From NCBI RefSeq assembly GCF_030503635.1, contig NZ_CP129965.1:248001-312000 (forward strand): a DNA stretch of 64,000 nucleotides, written 5' to 3'. This document shows positions 49,318 through 60,940 of this stretch, one piece after another. A model generated the notes under the pieces. That model was not told where the DNA came from, did not search any database, and saw only the letters and a program-made list of their open reading frames with translations. This stretch comes from Corynebacterium sp. P3-F1 (GTDB lineage: Bacteria; Actinomycetota; Actinomycetes; Mycobacteriales; Mycobacteriaceae). The first letter of the stretch is position 1; every line of letters starts with the position of its first letter. Position numbers and translations under genes: made by a program.

Positions 49318-50403
49318 ATGACCGCCATTGACCGCCTCGCCGAAGCCGGAACTTCCACCTGGCTCGACGACCTCTCGCGCGACCGCATCGTGTCCGGCAA
49401 CCTCGCCGAAATCAAAGCCGCGAAATCTCTTTCGGGTGTGACCACGAACCCGGCGATCTTCGCCAAAGCCATGTCCTCCGGGACGGCCTACAACGAGCAG
49501 ATTGCCGAACTCAAAGCTGGGAAAGTCGGCGTCGACGAAGCCGTCTACGCCATGAGCGTCAAGGACGTCCAGGACGCCTGCGACCTCTTCCTCGACGTCT
49601 TTGAGGCCACCGGCGGCCGCGACGGACGCGTCTCCATCGAGGTCGATCCCCGCCACGCCGACGACGAGGAACGCACCGTCGCCCACGCCAAAGAGCTGTG
49701 GGAGCTCGTCGACCGCCCGAACGTGATGATCAAGATTCCGGCGACCGACGCGTCGCTGCCCGCCATCACCCAGACGCTCTCCGAGGGCATTTCCGTCAAC
49801 GTCACCCTGATTTTCTCCGTCGAGCGGTACCAGCAGGTCATCGACGCGTATAAAGCCGGCATCGAGCACGCCGCCGCGAACGGGCACGATGTGTCGCAGA
49901 TTCATTCCGTCGCGTCGTTCTTCGTCTCCCGCATGGACACCGAGGTGGACAACCGCCTCGACGTAATCGGCACCGACGAAGCCCGTGCGTTGAAGGGCAA
50001 AGCGGGCATTGCCAACGCGCGCCTCGCCTACCAGCTCTTCCTCGACTCATTCGGCTCCGATGACGGACTGCCGGAGGGTGCCAACAAGCAGCGTCCGCTG
50101 TGGGCGTCCACCGGTGTCAAGAACCCGGACTACCCCGCCGACATGTACGTCACCGAGCTCGCCGGGCCCGACACCGTCAACACCATGCCCGAGCCGACCA
50201 TCGATGCCGTGCTCAACGCCGACAACGTCCACGGCGACACTCTGACCGGCACCGCCGACGAGGCTCGCGAGGTCTTTGAGCAACTCGCCGCAGCGGGCAT
50301 CGAGCTTGACGACGTCGTCTCCGTCCTCGAACGCGAAGGCGTCGAGAAATTCGTCGACGCGTGGCAAGAACTGCTCGAATCCATGCCCGAGAATCTGAAA
50401 TAG
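49318..50403 (+). CDS. tal: Transaldolase
   Basis: Transfers dihydroxyacetone units in the pentose phosphate pathway. 361 residues, the long class found in actinobacteria. The Schiff-base lysine is K139 in NVMIKIPATD. LSGVTTNPAIFAKAMS and TLIFSVERYQQV are family blocks. It is 47 bp after tkt, behind ribosome site AAAGGAG. The 11-mer CGTCGATAAGC lies at 49286, 20 bp before the start. Confidence 0.96.
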   Translation: MTAIDRLAEAGTSTWLDDLSRDRIVSGNLAEIKAAKSLSGVTTNPAIFAKAMSSGTAYNEQIAELKAGKVGVDEAVYAMSVKDVQDACDLFLDVFEATGGRDGRVSIEVDPRHADDEERTVAHAKELWELVDRPNVMIKIPATDASLPAITQTLSEGISVNVTLIFSVERYQQVIDAYKAGIEHAAANGHDVSQIHSVASFFVSRMDTEVDNRLDVIGTDEARALKGKAGIANARLAYQLFLDSFGSDDGLPEGANKQRPLWASTGVKNPDYPADMYVTELAGPDTVNTMPEPTIDAVLNADNVHGDTLTGTADEAREVFEQLAAAGIELDDVVSVLEREGVEKFVDAWQELLESMPENLK

Positions 50404-50523
50404 CCAATTCCTTCGTCGCGGCCGTCCTTTTAGGGTTTAATCTTCTTAATTGGTTCACGGCCGCGACTCTTTTTCGCGGCGCCGCTCCAACGCCCCGCCC
50501 CACCGGACGAAAGGCCAACGCCT

Positions 50524-52080
50524 GTGTCGAATCTGGCACCTGTGTCGAATCAGACACCCGAATGGAAGAACCCCCTCCGCTCCTACGCCGACCGGCGCCT
50601 ACCACGGATCGCAGGCCCCTCCGGCATGGTCATCTTCGGTGTTACCGGCGACCTTGCCAAGCGGAAACTTCTGCCCGCCATCTACGACCTCGCCTACCGC
50701 GGTCTGCTGCCCGCCGGTTTCACCCTCGTTGGCTTCGGACGCCGTTCGTGGTCGAAGGAAGAGTTCGAGTCCTACGTCCGTGAGCAAGTCGAAATCGGGG
50801 CGCGCACCGACTTCGACGAGCACGTCTGGGCCCGGCTCGCCGAAGGCATGCACTTTGTCCATGGCGCATTCGACGACGACAGCGCCTTCGACAACATGGC
50901 CGAACTCCTCGACCACATGGACACCACCCGCGGCACCGCCGGCAACTGGGCCTTCTACCTCTCGGTCCCGCCGGAGTACTTCTCCAACGTCATCGACCAG
51001 CTCGACCGCACCGGTATGGCGCAGGCCGCCGACGGGCAGTGGCGCCGCGTGATCATCGAGAAGCCCTTCGGCCACAACCTCGAAACCGCACGCGAGCTCA
51101 ACGAGACCATCAACGCCGTCTTTCCCGAGCGCGCCGTTTTCCGCATCGACCACTACCTAGGCAAAGAAACCGTCCAGAACATCCTGGCCATGCGCTTCGC
51201 CAACCAGATGTTTGAGCCGCTGTGGAACGCCCAATTTGTCGACCACGTCCAAATCACCATGGCCGAAGACATCGGGTTGGGCGGTCGCGCCGGCTACTAC
51301 GACGGCATTGGCGCCGCACGCGACGTCATCCAGAACCACCTGCTGCAACTCTTGGCCCTCGTGGCCATGGACGAGCCCGTCTCCTTCTCCCCGCGGCAGC
51401 TCCGCTACGAAAAGCTAAAGATCCTGCGCGCCACCAAACCCATCGGCCCGTTCGAAGAGACCACCGCCCGGGGCCAGTACACTGCCGGCTGGCAGGGCTC
51501 CGAGCAAGTCGTAGGCCTGCGCGAAGAAGACGGCTTCGACCCCGAATCCACCACCGAGACCTACGCCGCATGCACCCTCGGCGTGAACTCCCGCCGCTGG
51601 GCCGGCGTACCGTTCTACCTGCGCACCGGAAAACGCCTCGGCCGACGCGTCACCGAGATCGCCCTCGTGTTCAAAAAGGCGCCACACGAAGCATTCGGCC
51701 CGGGCCTCACCAGCCAGCTCGGCGCCAACACCCTAGTCATCCGCGTGCAACCCGACGAGGGCATCTTGCTCCGATTCGGTTCTAAAGTCCCCGGCTCCAC
51801 CATGGAAGTCCGCGACGTCAACATGGACTTCTCCTACACCGAAGCCTTCACCGAAGAGTCGCCCGAAGCCTACGAGCGCCTCATCCTCGACGCGCTTCTC
51901 GACGAAACCGGCCTCTTCCCCACCGCCGCCGAAGTCGAACGCAGCTGGGAAATCCTCGACCCCATCCTGGACTATTGGGCCGCTAACGGCCGCCCGGACG
52001 AATACGCCGCTGGAACCTGGGGCCCGTCCTCCGCCGACGAAATGATGGCCGCCCACGGCAGGACCTGGCGCCGCCCGTAG
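50524..52080 (+). CDS. zwf: Glucose-6-phosphate 1-dehydrogenase
   Basis: 518 residues; oxidises glucose-6-phosphate to 6-phosphogluconolactone with NADP. Cofactor motif [10 protein letters not shown] at 39-48; the active-site motif RIDHYLGKE begins near residue 207. Start is unclear: GTG at 50524 and a second GTG at 50542 lie in an 18-bp direct duplication of GTGTCGAAT. I use the first because AAAGG lies 10 bases upstream. OpcA, encoded next, is required for its activity in corynebacteria. Confidence 0.96.
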   Translation: MSNLAPVSNQTPEWKNPLRSYADRRLPRIAGPSGMVIFGVTGDLAKRKLLPAIYDLAYRGLLPAGFTLVGFGRRSWSKEEFESYVREQVEIGARTDFDEHVWARLAEGMHFVHGAFDDDSAFDNMAELLDHMDTTRGTAGNWAFYLSVPPEYFSNVIDQLDRTGMAQAADGQWRRVIIEKPFGHNLETARELNETINAVFPERAVFRIDHYLGKETVQNILAMRFANQMFEPLWNAQFVDHVQITMAEDIGLGGRAGYYDGIGAARDVIQNHLLQLLALVAMDEPVSFSPRQLRYEKLKILRATKPIGPFEETTARGQYTAGWQGSEQVVGLREEDGFDPESTTETYAACTLGVNSRRWAGVPFYLRTGKRLGRRVTEIALVFKKAPHEAFGPGLTSQLGANTLVIRVQPDEGILLRFGSKVPGSTMEVRDVNMDFSYTEAFTEESPEAYERLILDALLDETGLFPTAAEVERSWEILDPILDYWAANGRPDEYAAGTWGPSSADEMMAAHGRTWRRP

Positions 52081-52214
52081 GACTCATTTCTCGCCCCGCC
52101 CAGCTCCCTGCACGACGAACCAGCACCACGCACCTGCACCACTTACCTGCACCACACCCCCATCGCCCCCAGCCGACGCCACCGAACGCACCCCATCCAC
52201 GAGAAGAGTCCCGC

Positions 52215-53150
52215 ATGATCATCACCATGTCCGACACGTCCACCCGCGAAATCACCAAACTGCTGCTGGACACTCAAGAGAACTACTCGCTGGCCACAGG
52301 CCGCGTGCTCACCCTCATCGTCGTCGCCGACATCCACGACGACGTGGAGTCCATCCTCGACCACGTCCGCACCGCCTCCCACGAACACCCCTCGCGCGTG
52401 CTCATGCTCATCACCGGCAACCCCGAAAGCGGCGACGTCCTCGACGCCCAAGCAATTCTCGCCGACGATGCCGGCGCCTCCGAAATCATCGTCATGGATT
52501 TGCACGGGGACCTGGCAAACAATCTGGCGTCCGTCGTCACGCCTCTCCTGCTTCCCGACACCCCGATTGTTGCCTGGTGGCCGTCAACGGCACCCGCGCG
52601 CCCCGCCGAACATCCCCTGGGCCAGCTCGCGCACCGCCGGATCACTAACGCCCGCGAAAACGTCGACGGAAACGCCCTGCTGCGACTCGCAAACGGCTAC
52701 TGCCCCGGCGATTCCGACATGTTGTGGTCCCGCATCACCCACTGGCGCGGCGTCGTCGCGTCCGCACTAGACCGCTACCCGCACGAACCCGTCACCGCCG
52801 TAGAAATCGACGGCCCCGCCGACGACCCCAGCGTCGACATCGCCGCAGCGTGGCTGTCGTCGTGCCTGGATGCCCCCGTCACCAGAACCTGCAGCGACGC
52901 GACCCGCGAAGAATCCAGCCGTCTGTTCCCTGTCCGCCGCCTGACTTTGGAACGCGACTCTGGGCCCGTTTCCGTCAGTGTCAAAGACGACAAGACAATT
53001 CGCGTGCGCGTCCCGGGACTGCCTGATTCATTCGTCGCCATGAGCACGCGCAGTGATGCCGACTGCCTCTCGGAAGAACTCCGTCATCTTGACCCCGACT
53101 GGGCCTACTCTCAGGCGCTGCGGTCACTGCCAGACGTGAAATTTGTCTAG
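52215..53150 (+). CDS. opcA: OpcA, glucose-6-phosphate dehydrogenase assembly protein
   Basis: 311-residue actinobacterial activator of the Zwf complex. The N-terminal region MSDTSTREITKLLLDTQENYSLATGRVLTLIVV and DTPIVAWWPSTAP.. PLGQLAHRRITNA blocks are typical. It is 134 bp after zwf; the start ATG at 52215 follows GAGAAGAG; an internal ATG at 52227 is possible. Mechanism unknown beyond the complex. Confidence 0.95.
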   Translation: MIITMSDTSTREITKLLLDTQENYSLATGRVLTLIVVADIHDDVESILDHVRTASHEHPSRVLMLITGNPESGDVLDAQAILADDAGASEIIVMDLHGDLANNLASVVTPLLLPDTPIVAWWPSTAPARPAEHPLGQLAHRRITNARENVDGNALLRLANGYCPGDSDMLWSRITHWRGVVASALDRYPHEPVTAVEIDGPADDPSVDIAAAWLSSCLDAPVTRTCSDATREESSRLFPVRRLTLERDSGPVSVSVKDDKTIRVRVPGLPDSFVAMSTRSDADCLSEELRHLDPDWAYSQALRSLPDVKFV

Positions 53151-53187
53151 AGTCGTAAGATAAGCAGTTTTTGAAGGAGCGATAGCA

Positions 53188-53913
53188 ATGATTACCGTCG
53201 AAAACGTCCCCAATCTCGATGTGCTTATCGACGAAGCTTCCACCCGCTTCGTCGACACCGTCAGCGAGATCATCGCCTCCGACACCGGCGGCGTACACGG
53301 GGACGGAATCGCACGCGTAGTCTTCACTGGGGGCGGCGCCGGCATCAAACTGCTCTCACGCCTCGTCCGCGCCAAAAACCTTGACTGGACCCGCATCCAC
53401 GTCTTCTTCGGCGATGAACGGAACGTCCCCGTCTACGCTCCAGACTCCAACGAGGGACAGGCCCGATACGCTCTGCTCAACCACGTGAGCATCCCAGAAT
53501 CGAATATCCACGGGTATCGCCCAGGCAACCGTCCACTCGACGACACAGCCGCAAATTACTCCAACGCTATCCTCCAACACGCTCCCCGCGGCTTCGATCT
53601 GCACCTGCTCGGCATGGGCCCAGACGGCCACATCAACTCGCTGTTTCCCTTCTCCGCGCAACTCGACGAACAGGAAAAGCTCGTCGTGGGCGTGGCTGAT
53701 TCACCGAAGCCCCCAGCTGAGCGCATCACTCTCACCCTGCCCGCCATTTCTCGCGCAAAGCAAGTCTGGCTCCTCGTCTCCGGTTCCGAGAAGGCCGAGG
53801 CAATCAGCCACCTCGTCGACGGCGAGCCCTCCGACGAATGGCCCGCTACACGGGTACCTGCCCTCGCCGAAACCACTCTCTTCGTGACAGATGACGCCTT
53901 CGCCACGAAATAG
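53188..53913 (+). CDS. pgl: 6-phosphogluconolactonase
   Basis: Hydrolyses 6-phosphogluconolactone. 241 residues of the DevB/SugA-like fold: VFTGGGAGIKLLSRLV, VHVFFGDERNVPVYAPDSNEGQARYALL, and HLLGMGPDGHINSLFP. The last gene of the pentose-phosphate operon, 37 bp downstream of opcA. Its end faces secG. The 11-mer at 53223 encodes VLIDEA. Confidence 0.95.
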   Translation: MITVENVPNLDVLIDEASTRFVDTVSEIIASDTGGVHGDGIARVVFTGGGAGIKLLSRLVRAKNLDWTRIHVFFGDERNVPVYAPDSNEGQARYALLNHVSIPESNIHGYRPGNRPLDDTAANYSNAILQHAPRGFDLHLLGMGPDGHINSLFPFSAQLDEQEKLVVGVADSPKPPAERITLTLPAISRAKQVWLLVSGSEKAEAISHLVDGEPSDEWPATRVPALAETTLFVTDDAFATK

Positions 53914-53931
53914 ACGAACGAAATAGCACGA

Positions 53932-53947
53932 AACCGGTGATCCGGTT
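53932..53947. terminator. Hairpin between convergent pgl and secG
   Basis: AACCGG-TGAT-CCGGTT, a perfect 6-bp stem between the two stop codons. No T-run follows on either strand, so termination is plausible but weak. Confidence 0.4.
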
Positions 53948-53996
53948 GGGGATCCCTGTTTCCGGATGCGGCCTTTAGAGAATTAGGGACGGAATG

Positions 53997-54233
53997 CTAG
54001 ATACCGTACGCCTGAATCAGATTCAAACCGATGATGCAGACGATCCAGATGATGGCGACTGCGACGGTGTACCGGTCGAGGTTCTTCTCCACAATAGTGG
54101 AGCCGGACAGGTTAGCCTGCACGCCACCGCCGAAGAGGGAGGAAAGACCGCCACCCTTACCCTTGTGGAGCAGAACGAAGATGGTCATCAGCAGGGATGC
54201 GATTACCAGGATGATCTGCAGGGTGAGGGTCAT
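53997..54233 (-). CDS. secG: SecG, preprotein translocase subunit
   Basis: 78 residues with two membrane helices (LTLQIILVIASLLMTIFVLLH; AVAIIWIVCIIGLNLIQAY) and the conserved linker KGKGGGLSSLFGG. Member of the SecYEG channel. It ends the minus-strand run and is separated from tpiA by 218 bp; in C. glutamicum the ppc gene lies in that gap. Confidence 0.96.
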   Translation of the reverse strand: MTLTLQIILVIASLLMTIFVLLHKGKGGGLSSLFGGGVQANLSGSTIVEKNLDRYTVAVAIIWIVCIIGLNLIQAYGI

Positions 54234-54370
54234 GAGTTTGTGCCTCCAGTGTGGGTGACAATAAGTGCGCGTTGATTTCTGCGCGCCAGTACGTTGATGC
54301 TGAATAGTGCGCCGGTACGTGGGTACTCGGGTGGTGCAATCTGGCGCTCAACTGCTCACATACTACATGA

Positions 54371-54420
54371 ACACCCGCTCCTCCCCAGCATCGACGTGCG
54401 AGCTGGCGGGAAGCGGGTGT
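54371..54420. terminator. Hairpin in the tpiA-secG gap
   Basis: ACACCCGCT (54371-54379) and AGCGGGTGT (54412-54420) are perfect complements; inside, CCAGC (54385-54389) pairs with GCTGG (54402-54406). No T-run follows. It may mark mRNA processing or a terminator after tpiA. Confidence 0.45.
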
Positions 54421-54451
54421 CAGCGGGTTGGCGTGTCAGCTGTGGCGCGTG

Positions 54452-55237
54452 TTAGGCGCGGACGGCATCACCGGCTGCGGCAACAAGTTTGGCGAAGTCG
54501 TTGCCTTCGAGGGATGCGCCGCCGACGAGGCCGCCGTCGACGTCCGGCTGTCCGATGATGTCGGCGACGGTGTCTGCCTTCACGGATCCGCCGTAGAGGA
54601 TGCGGATGGACTGGGCGACGTTGTCGTCGGCAAGCTCGCCAATGAGGCTGCGGATTGCGGCGCAGATCTCTTGGGCGTCTTCAGCGGACGCGCTCTTGCC
54701 GGTGCCGATTGCCCAGACGGGTTCGTAGGCGATCACGGTGCGGGACAGCTCTTCCGTGGATAGTCCGTCGAGAGATTCGCGCGTTTGCTTAACGACGTAA
54801 TCCACGTGGTCCCCCGCCTCGCGCACCTCCAGGGATTCGCCGACGCAGACGATCGGGCTGATTCCATTGTCGAGCGCAGCCTTCGCTTTCGCGGCGACGA
54901 GCTCGTTGGACTCAGCGTGGTACTCGCGGCGCTCCGAGTGGCCGACGACAACCCACGTGCAATCGAGCTTTGCCAGCATTCCTGCGGAGATCTCGCCGGT
55001 GTAGGCACCGGACTCGTGCGCAGAGACGTCCTGGGCGCCGTAGGTGATCTTCAACTTGTCGCCCTGCACGAGGGTCTGCAAAGAGCGGAGGTCCGTGAAC
55101 GGAACGGTGAGGGCGACATCGACGTCCTCGTAGTAGTCGGCAGGCAGCGCGAATGCGAGGCGCTGCGCCTGGGAGATGGTCTCGAGGTGGTCGTGGTTCA
55201 TCTTCCAGTTACCGGCGATAAGCGGTGTGCGTGCCAT
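54452..55237 (-). CDS. tpiA: Triosephosphate isomerase
   Basis: 261 residues. Catalytic residues N10, K12, H100 (VVVGHSERR) and E172 ([10 protein letters not shown]). Third gene of the gap-pgk-tpiA glycolytic cluster on the minus strand, 165 bp after pgk. Confidence 0.97.
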   Translation of the reverse strand: MARTPLIAGNWKMNHDHLETISQAQRLAFALPADYYEDVDVALTVPFTDLRSLQTLVQGDKLKITYGAQDVSAHESGAYTGEISAGMLAKLDCTWVVVGHSERREYHAESNELVAAKAKAALDNGISPIVCVGESLEVREAGDHVDYVVKQTRESLDGLSTEELSRTVIAYEPVWAIGTGKSASAEDAQEICAAIRSLIGELADDNVAQSIRILYGGSVKADTVADIIGQPDVDGGLVGGASLEGNDFAKLVAAAGDAVRA

Positions 55238-55402
55238 GGTGTGCTTCCTTTCTTGTGTTGTGAACCCGAATCGTGTGAAGCTCTGCTCGTGCGCAGGTCA
55301 TCTCGTGTACAAGGTATCTCGTGCGGAGTTTGAAACGCGCCGAGCTCAATACGGGTGGAGCGTGATTGACGTGGCTATAGGGCGAAGGCCCCCACAGCGG
55401 TG

Positions 55403-56623
55403 TTAGTTCTGCTCGAGGACAGCGACGCCCGGTAGTTCCTTGCCTTCGACGAGCTCGAGGGAAGCGCCGCCGCCGGTGGAGATGTGGGAGAATCCTTCTT
55501 CGTCGAGGCCGAGGGTGCGCACGGATGCCGCTGAGTCGCCGCCACCGACGACGGTGAAGGAGCCGTTGTTCGCGGTGGCGTCGATCATGGCCTGGGCGAC
55601 AGCGCGGGTGCCGTCGGCGAAGTTGGACTTCTCAAAGACACCCATCGGGCCGTTCCAGAAGACGGTCTTGGAGTCGGCGATGATCTCGGCGTACTTCTTG
55701 GCGGTCTCCGGACCGATGTCGAGGGACATCCAGCCTTCCGGGGTTCCGTCGAGGCCCACGACCTTGCGGTCTGCGTCGTTGTCGAATTCGGACGCGGCGA
55801 CGAGATCGACGGGCAGGACGATCTTGTCACCGTACTTCTCCAGCAGCTCCTTGCAGGTGTCCACCATTTCTTCTTGCAGCAGGGAGTCCTGAGTGTTGTG
55901 ACCCTGTGCGGTGAGGAAGGTGTAGCACATGCCGCCGCCGATGATGACCTTGTCGGCCTTCTCGGCGAGGGCTTCGATGACGCCGAGCTTGTCGGACACC
56001 TTGGAGCCGCCGAGCACCACGATGTACGGGGAGGTCGGGTTGTCCTTCACGGCAGCGAGCTTCTCCACCTCATCCTGGACGAGGTAACCGGCGTAGGCCG
56101 GGAGGCGCTTCGCCACGTCATACACGGATGCCTGCGCACGGTGGACAACGCCGAAGCCGTCAGAGACGAATGCGCCGTTGTCAGCGGCGAGAGCTGCGAG
56201 CTCATCGGCGAATGCGCTGCGCTCGGACTCGTCCTTGGAGGTCTCACGGGCGTCGAAACGCACGTTCTCCACCAGCAGGACGTCGCCCTCAGACAGGCCG
56301 TTGGCGCGCTCGTGGGCGTCTTCGCCTGTGACGTCGGAAGCGAGAGCGACGTACTGGCCGAGCTTGTCGGACAGGGCCTCTGCAACAGGCTTCAGGGAGT
56401 ACTTGGGGTTGACCTCACCTTTGGGACGGCCGAGGTGGGCGGTGAGGATGACCTTGGCGCCGCCGTCGATAAGCGCCTTGATGGTGGGCAGCGATGCGTC
56501 GATGCGGCCTGCGTCGGTGATGTTGCCGTCGTCGTCGAGCGGGACGTTGAAGTCGGAGCGGACGAGGACGTGGCGGCCGTCGACGCCTTCTGCGAGCAGT
56601 TCGTCAATGGAACGTACAGCCAT
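55403..56623 (-). CDS. pgk: Phosphoglycerate kinase
   Basis: 406 residues. [11 protein letters not shown] at the N-terminus, HLGRPKG for substrate binding and [13 protein letters not shown] near the C-terminus for nucleotide binding. Forms ATP from 1,3-bisphosphoglycerate. 99 bp after gap. The 11-mer at 56464 encodes KALIDGG. Confidence 0.97.
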   Translation of the reverse strand: MAVRSIDELLAEGVDGRHVLVRSDFNVPLDDDGNITDAGRIDASLPTIKALIDGGAKVILTAHLGRPKGEVNPKYSLKPVAEALSDKLGQYVALASDVTGEDAHERANGLSEGDVLLVENVRFDARETSKDESERSAFADELAALAADNGAFVSDGFGVVHRAQASVYDVAKRLPAYAGYLVQDEVEKLAAVKDNPTSPYIVVLGGSKVSDKLGVIEALAEKADKVIIGGGMCYTFLTAQGHNTQDSLLQEEMVDTCKELLEKYGDKIVLPVDLVAASEFDNDADRKVVGLDGTPEGWMSLDIGPETAKKYAEIIADSKTVFWNGPMGVFEKSNFADGTRAVAQAMIDATANNGSFTVVGGGDSAASVRTLGLDEEGFSHISTGGGASLELVEGKELPGVAVLEQN

Positions 56624-56722
56624 GATGAATGAACTCCTTTATGTTCGGGTGAAACGAACGACGCCCGGACAGGGTGCGTGCAGCACTCTCCCCGGGCGGC
56701 GCGCTCGTGGCGGAATAGTGGT

Positions 56723-57966
<1,244 letters not shown>

Positions 57967-58938
57967 TTATTCGTCGCTGTCGACGGCTGCGTGGGTGTCG
58001 GGGATTCCCAGTTCTTCCGCGCGCTTGTCCGCCAGCGAGAGAAGGCGGCGGATCCGGCCGGCAACGGCGTCTTTGGTCATCTGCGGGTCGGCGAGTCGGC
58101 CCAGTTCTTCGAGGGACGCGTGGCGGTGTTTGACGCGCAGGAATCCGGCGTCGGCGAGGTGTTCCGGCACGTCGTCGCCGAGGATCTGCATGGCGCGGTC
58201 GACTCGCGCGGCTGCTGCCGCTGCTGCTTGGGCGGAGCGGCGTTGGTTGGCGTCGTCGAAATTGGCGTGGTGGTTGGCGCTGACACGCTCGTTGCGTGAC
58301 TTGCGTTTCTCGTCCCACTCAAGACGAGTGCGGGGTGCGCCCATGCGTGACAAAAGGATGCCGATGGCTTCGCCGTCACGGATAAATACGAGCTCACTAC
58401 CGCGGGTTTCTTTGGTTTTGGCGGGAACGGAGAGGCGGCGCGCCAGACCCACGAGTGCGAGCGCGGCCTCCTGGCATGGACACACGACTTCGAGGTTGGC
58501 GGTGCGCCCGGGTTCGGTGAGTGCGCCGCGGGCGAGAAACGCTCCCCGCCACGCACCTTCGACCTCGGCTGTCGTCCCCGAAATGATTGTCCGCGGAAGA
58601 CCCACCACCGGGTGACCCGAAGCGGTGACGAGCTTCAAACGACGGATCACGTCCCGTGCTCCGTCAGTCACGGTAACTTCGTAGCGGGTTTCACGGGCGC
58701 TGCTGCTCGAGGTGACCGCATCGACAGAAACAGGAATCTCGCAAACCTCCCGAATTGTCACGGCCAGGTGTTCCGCAACCTGCAGCTCAGCGAAGTCCGC
58801 GCGGACTTCAAGGCCGTGGAGACCCTGGGTGAATTCACCCGCCATACGGAGCATCGCGGTCGCCTCGGCGATGCGGGCATCAGCCCCTGAGGGGTCTACT
58901 GCCAACAATTCGTCTTTGACATTCGCTGTCAACGCCAC
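57967..58938 (-). CDS. whiA: WhiA, sporulation/cell-division-type transcription regulator
   Basis: 323 residues: an N-terminal LAGLIDADG-like domain (AWRGAFLARGALTEPGRTANLEV) and a C-terminal helix-turn-helix (HASLEELGRLADPQMTKDAVAGRIRRLLSLADK). Start GTG at 58938. In corynebacteria and others it sits behind rapZ and yvcK, as here. Regulates cell division genes in Streptomyces; the corynebacterial role is less clear. Confidence 0.95.
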   Translation of the reverse strand: MALTANVKDELLAVDPSGADARIAEATAMLRMAGEFTQGLHGLEVRADFAELQVAEHLAVTIREVCEIPVSVDAVTSSSSARETRYEVTVTDGARDVIRRLKLVTASGHPVVGLPRTIISGTTAEVEGAWRGAFLARGALTEPGRTANLEVVCPCQEAALALVGLARRLSVPAKTKETRGSELVFIRDGEAIGILLSRMGAPRTRLEWDEKRKSRNERVSANHHANFDDANQRRSAQAAAAAAARVDRAMQILGDDVPEHLADAGFLRVKHRHASLEELGRLADPQMTKDAVAGRIRRLLSLADKRAEELGIPDTHAAVDSDE

Positions 58939-59016
58939 GTGTGGTTTCTCCCTTTCTGTGCCACGCTCGGCGCGCTCGATCGATTCGACTCTTCGCGCGA
59001 CTCGTTGTGCGTCAGT

Positions 59017-60015
59017 CTAGTTTCCGCTGAGGAACGCGGTGATGGCAGCTGACAGTTTCGCCGGATCGTGTCTGTTGGTGGCGGTGCCGGAGGCGTCTGT
59101 TTCGCGGATATCGGCGAACACCATGCGCCCACCGACCTGTTCCGCGGTGCGGGTGAGGTACGTGCGCTCCCCTTCTGAGAATTCGGTGTTCTCGTCGACG
59201 AGGAACATGTCGACCTTCAAACCTGGGGCGTGCTGGTTGAAGACATGGATGTGCCGTTCGGTGGTGAAGCCGGGTGTCTCCCCAGCTTCCGGCGAGAGAT
59301 TCAGGATGACTACGACAGGCGCCGCAGTGTCGTTGAGCGCGGTGACAATCTCCGGCACGAGTAAGTGAGGCAGCACCGAAGAGAACCAGGATCCGGGGCC
59401 AATGGTGACCACGTCCGCGTTCATGATCGCATCTACCGCCGCGGGGTTCGCGGCTGGTTGACTCGGAAGCAGCCGGACACGTCGAACAGAACCTGGTGTG
59501 GTGGCTACCGCGACTTGGCCGCGGACGGAACGGAGGACACGCGGGTCGTCGTCAAGCCCGGCGACCTCCGCTTCGATGTCGAGAGGCTCGAGTGCGACCG
59601 GCAGAACACGACCCGTCGCATTCAGCAGGTTCCCCACGGAATCGAGCGCGTGTTGGATGTCGCCGGTCAGCTCGGTGAGTCCAGCGATGATGAGGTTGCC
59701 CACGGCGTGTCCAGCCATGGCGCCGTTGCCGCCGAAGCGGTGCTGGAGAGCGTCACGGCATTCGCGTCCCTCTGCTGTGTCTGGTGCTAGGGCGGCCATT
59801 GCCATGCGTAAGTCGCCCGGCGGCACGACCCTGAGTTCTCGGCGGAGCCGGCCGGACGAACCACCGTCGTCTGCAACTGTGACAACGGCGTTGACGCGGC
59901 AGCGCTCGGCGGAGCAACCGTCGTTCTCCTGGGCGCCTGACACGATCTTTGCTGCCAGCAGTGTCTGGTGAAGGCCGTGTCCGCCACCTAGACTGGTGAT
60001 GCGCAACTGGGACAT
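59017..60015 (-). CDS. YvcK/CofD-like gluconeogenesis factor
   Basis: 332 residues of the YvcK family (Rv1422). N-terminal motif ITSLGGGHGLHQTLLA, NAVVTVADDGGSSGRLR and PGDLRMAMAALAP are characteristic. Known to affect carbon metabolism and cell shape; UDP-sugar binding is known for relatives. 14 bp after rapZ and 78 bp before whiA, so in one operon. Confidence 0.95.
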   Translation of the reverse strand: MSQLRITSLGGGHGLHQTLLAAKIVSGAQENDGCSAERCRVNAVVTVADDGGSSGRLRRELRVVPPGDLRMAMAALAPDTAEGRECRDALQHRFGGNGAMAGHAVGNLIIAGLTELTGDIQHALDSVGNLLNATGRVLPVALEPLDIEAEVAGLDDDPRVLRSVRGQVAVATTPGSVRRVRLLPSQPAANPAAVDAIMNADVVTIGPGSWFSSVLPHLLVPEIVTALNDTAAPVVVILNLSPEAGETPGFTTERHIHVFNQHAPGLKVDMFLVDENTEFSEGERTYLTRTAEQVGGRMVFADIRETDASGTATNRHDPAKLSAAITAFLSGN

Positions 60016-60029
60016 TTCAAAGCTCCGTT

Positions 60030-60905
60030 CTAGTGGCGCTGCAGGTCGCGGTGCATGACAGACACGTCGACGGTGCCGCGTTGGCCGAGCCTGCGGCCGA
60101 CCTCTTCCGAAATTGCGACGGACCGGTGGTGGCCGCCAGTGCAGCCGATGCCGACGGTGACGAAGTCTTTTCCTTCATGCTTGTAGCCGTCCATCATGGA
60201 GCCGAGGAGGTTGACCACGCCGTCGATGAACTCGTCTGCGCCGGGCCGCGAAAGCACGTAGTCGCTCACGGGTTTGTCCACCCCCCGGAAGTTGCGTAAC
60301 TCTTCGATCCAGTACGGGTTGGGCAGGAAGCGCACGTCGAAGACGAGATCCGCATCGCGCGGCGATCCGTGCTTGAAACCGAAAGACTGGATGGTGACGT
60401 GCTGTTTCGCTGAGTCGAGGTCGCCGATGGATGCCTCGATGGCGCGACGCAGGTCGTGGATGGACAGGTTCGAGGAGTCGATGATGACGTCTGCCGTGTC
60501 GCGCACGCGGGCGAGCTCGGCGCGCTCGCGTTCGATGCCGACGCTCAGCGGGTTGTCGCCTTGAAGGGGGTGAGTGCGACGCACGCTGTCGAACCGCTTG
60601 ATCAACACATCGTCGCGGGCCTCGAGGAAGAGAACAAACGGGTTGAAGCCGCGGTCGCGGGCAAGGTCGATCGTCTCCATGAGCGAGCCCTTGAAAATAC
60701 GGGCGCGGACATCGGTGACTACCGCCAGCTTGTCCACGGGTGACCCTTCTTGCGCGGCAAGGTCCATCAGTTCGAGGATGAGTTGCGGCGGGAGGTTCTG
60801 GGAGACGAAATAGCCTTTGTCCTCGAAGACTTTCGCGGCCGAGGACAAGCCGCCTCCGGACAGTCCCGTGATGATGACGGGGCGCAGCTCGGTGTGGGTT
60901 GCCAT
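60030..60905 (-). CDS. rapZ: RapZ-like nucleotide-binding protein with degenerate P-loop
   Basis: About 291 residues (Rv1421/YvcJ). The P-loop reads GLSGGGLSS (residues 14-22) where the family has GxSGxGKS, so the lysine is a leucine (L20). The C-terminal RNA/ligand domain with [21 protein letters not shown] is intact. Start ATG at 60903-60905; a second ATG lies 9 bases upstream. RapZ binds GlcN6P and regulates amino-sugar synthesis in enterics; that role is not shown here. Confidence 0.92.
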   Translation of the reverse strand: MATHTELRPVIITGLSGGGLSSAAKVFEDKGYFVSQNLPPQLILELMDLAAQEGSPVDKLAVVTDVRARIFKGSLMETIDLARDRGFNPFVLFLEARDDVLIKRFDSVRRTHPLQGDNPLSVGIERERAELARVRDTADVIIDSSNLSIHDLRRAIEASIGDLDSAKQHVTIQSFGFKHGSPRDADLVFDVRFLPNPYWIEELRNFRGVDKPVSDYVLSRPGADEFIDGVVNLLGSMMDGYKHEGKDFVTVGIGCTGGHHRSVAISEEVGRRLGQRGTVDVSVMHRDLQRH

Positions 60906-60940
60906 GCGCCCCATCGTAACCAAAAGGACGCTTATCGACG

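Noticed and set aside
54785..55406. Plus-strand frames opposite tpiA and in the tpiA-pgk gap
   Set aside because: Antisense shadows with no recognizable protein and no start site.
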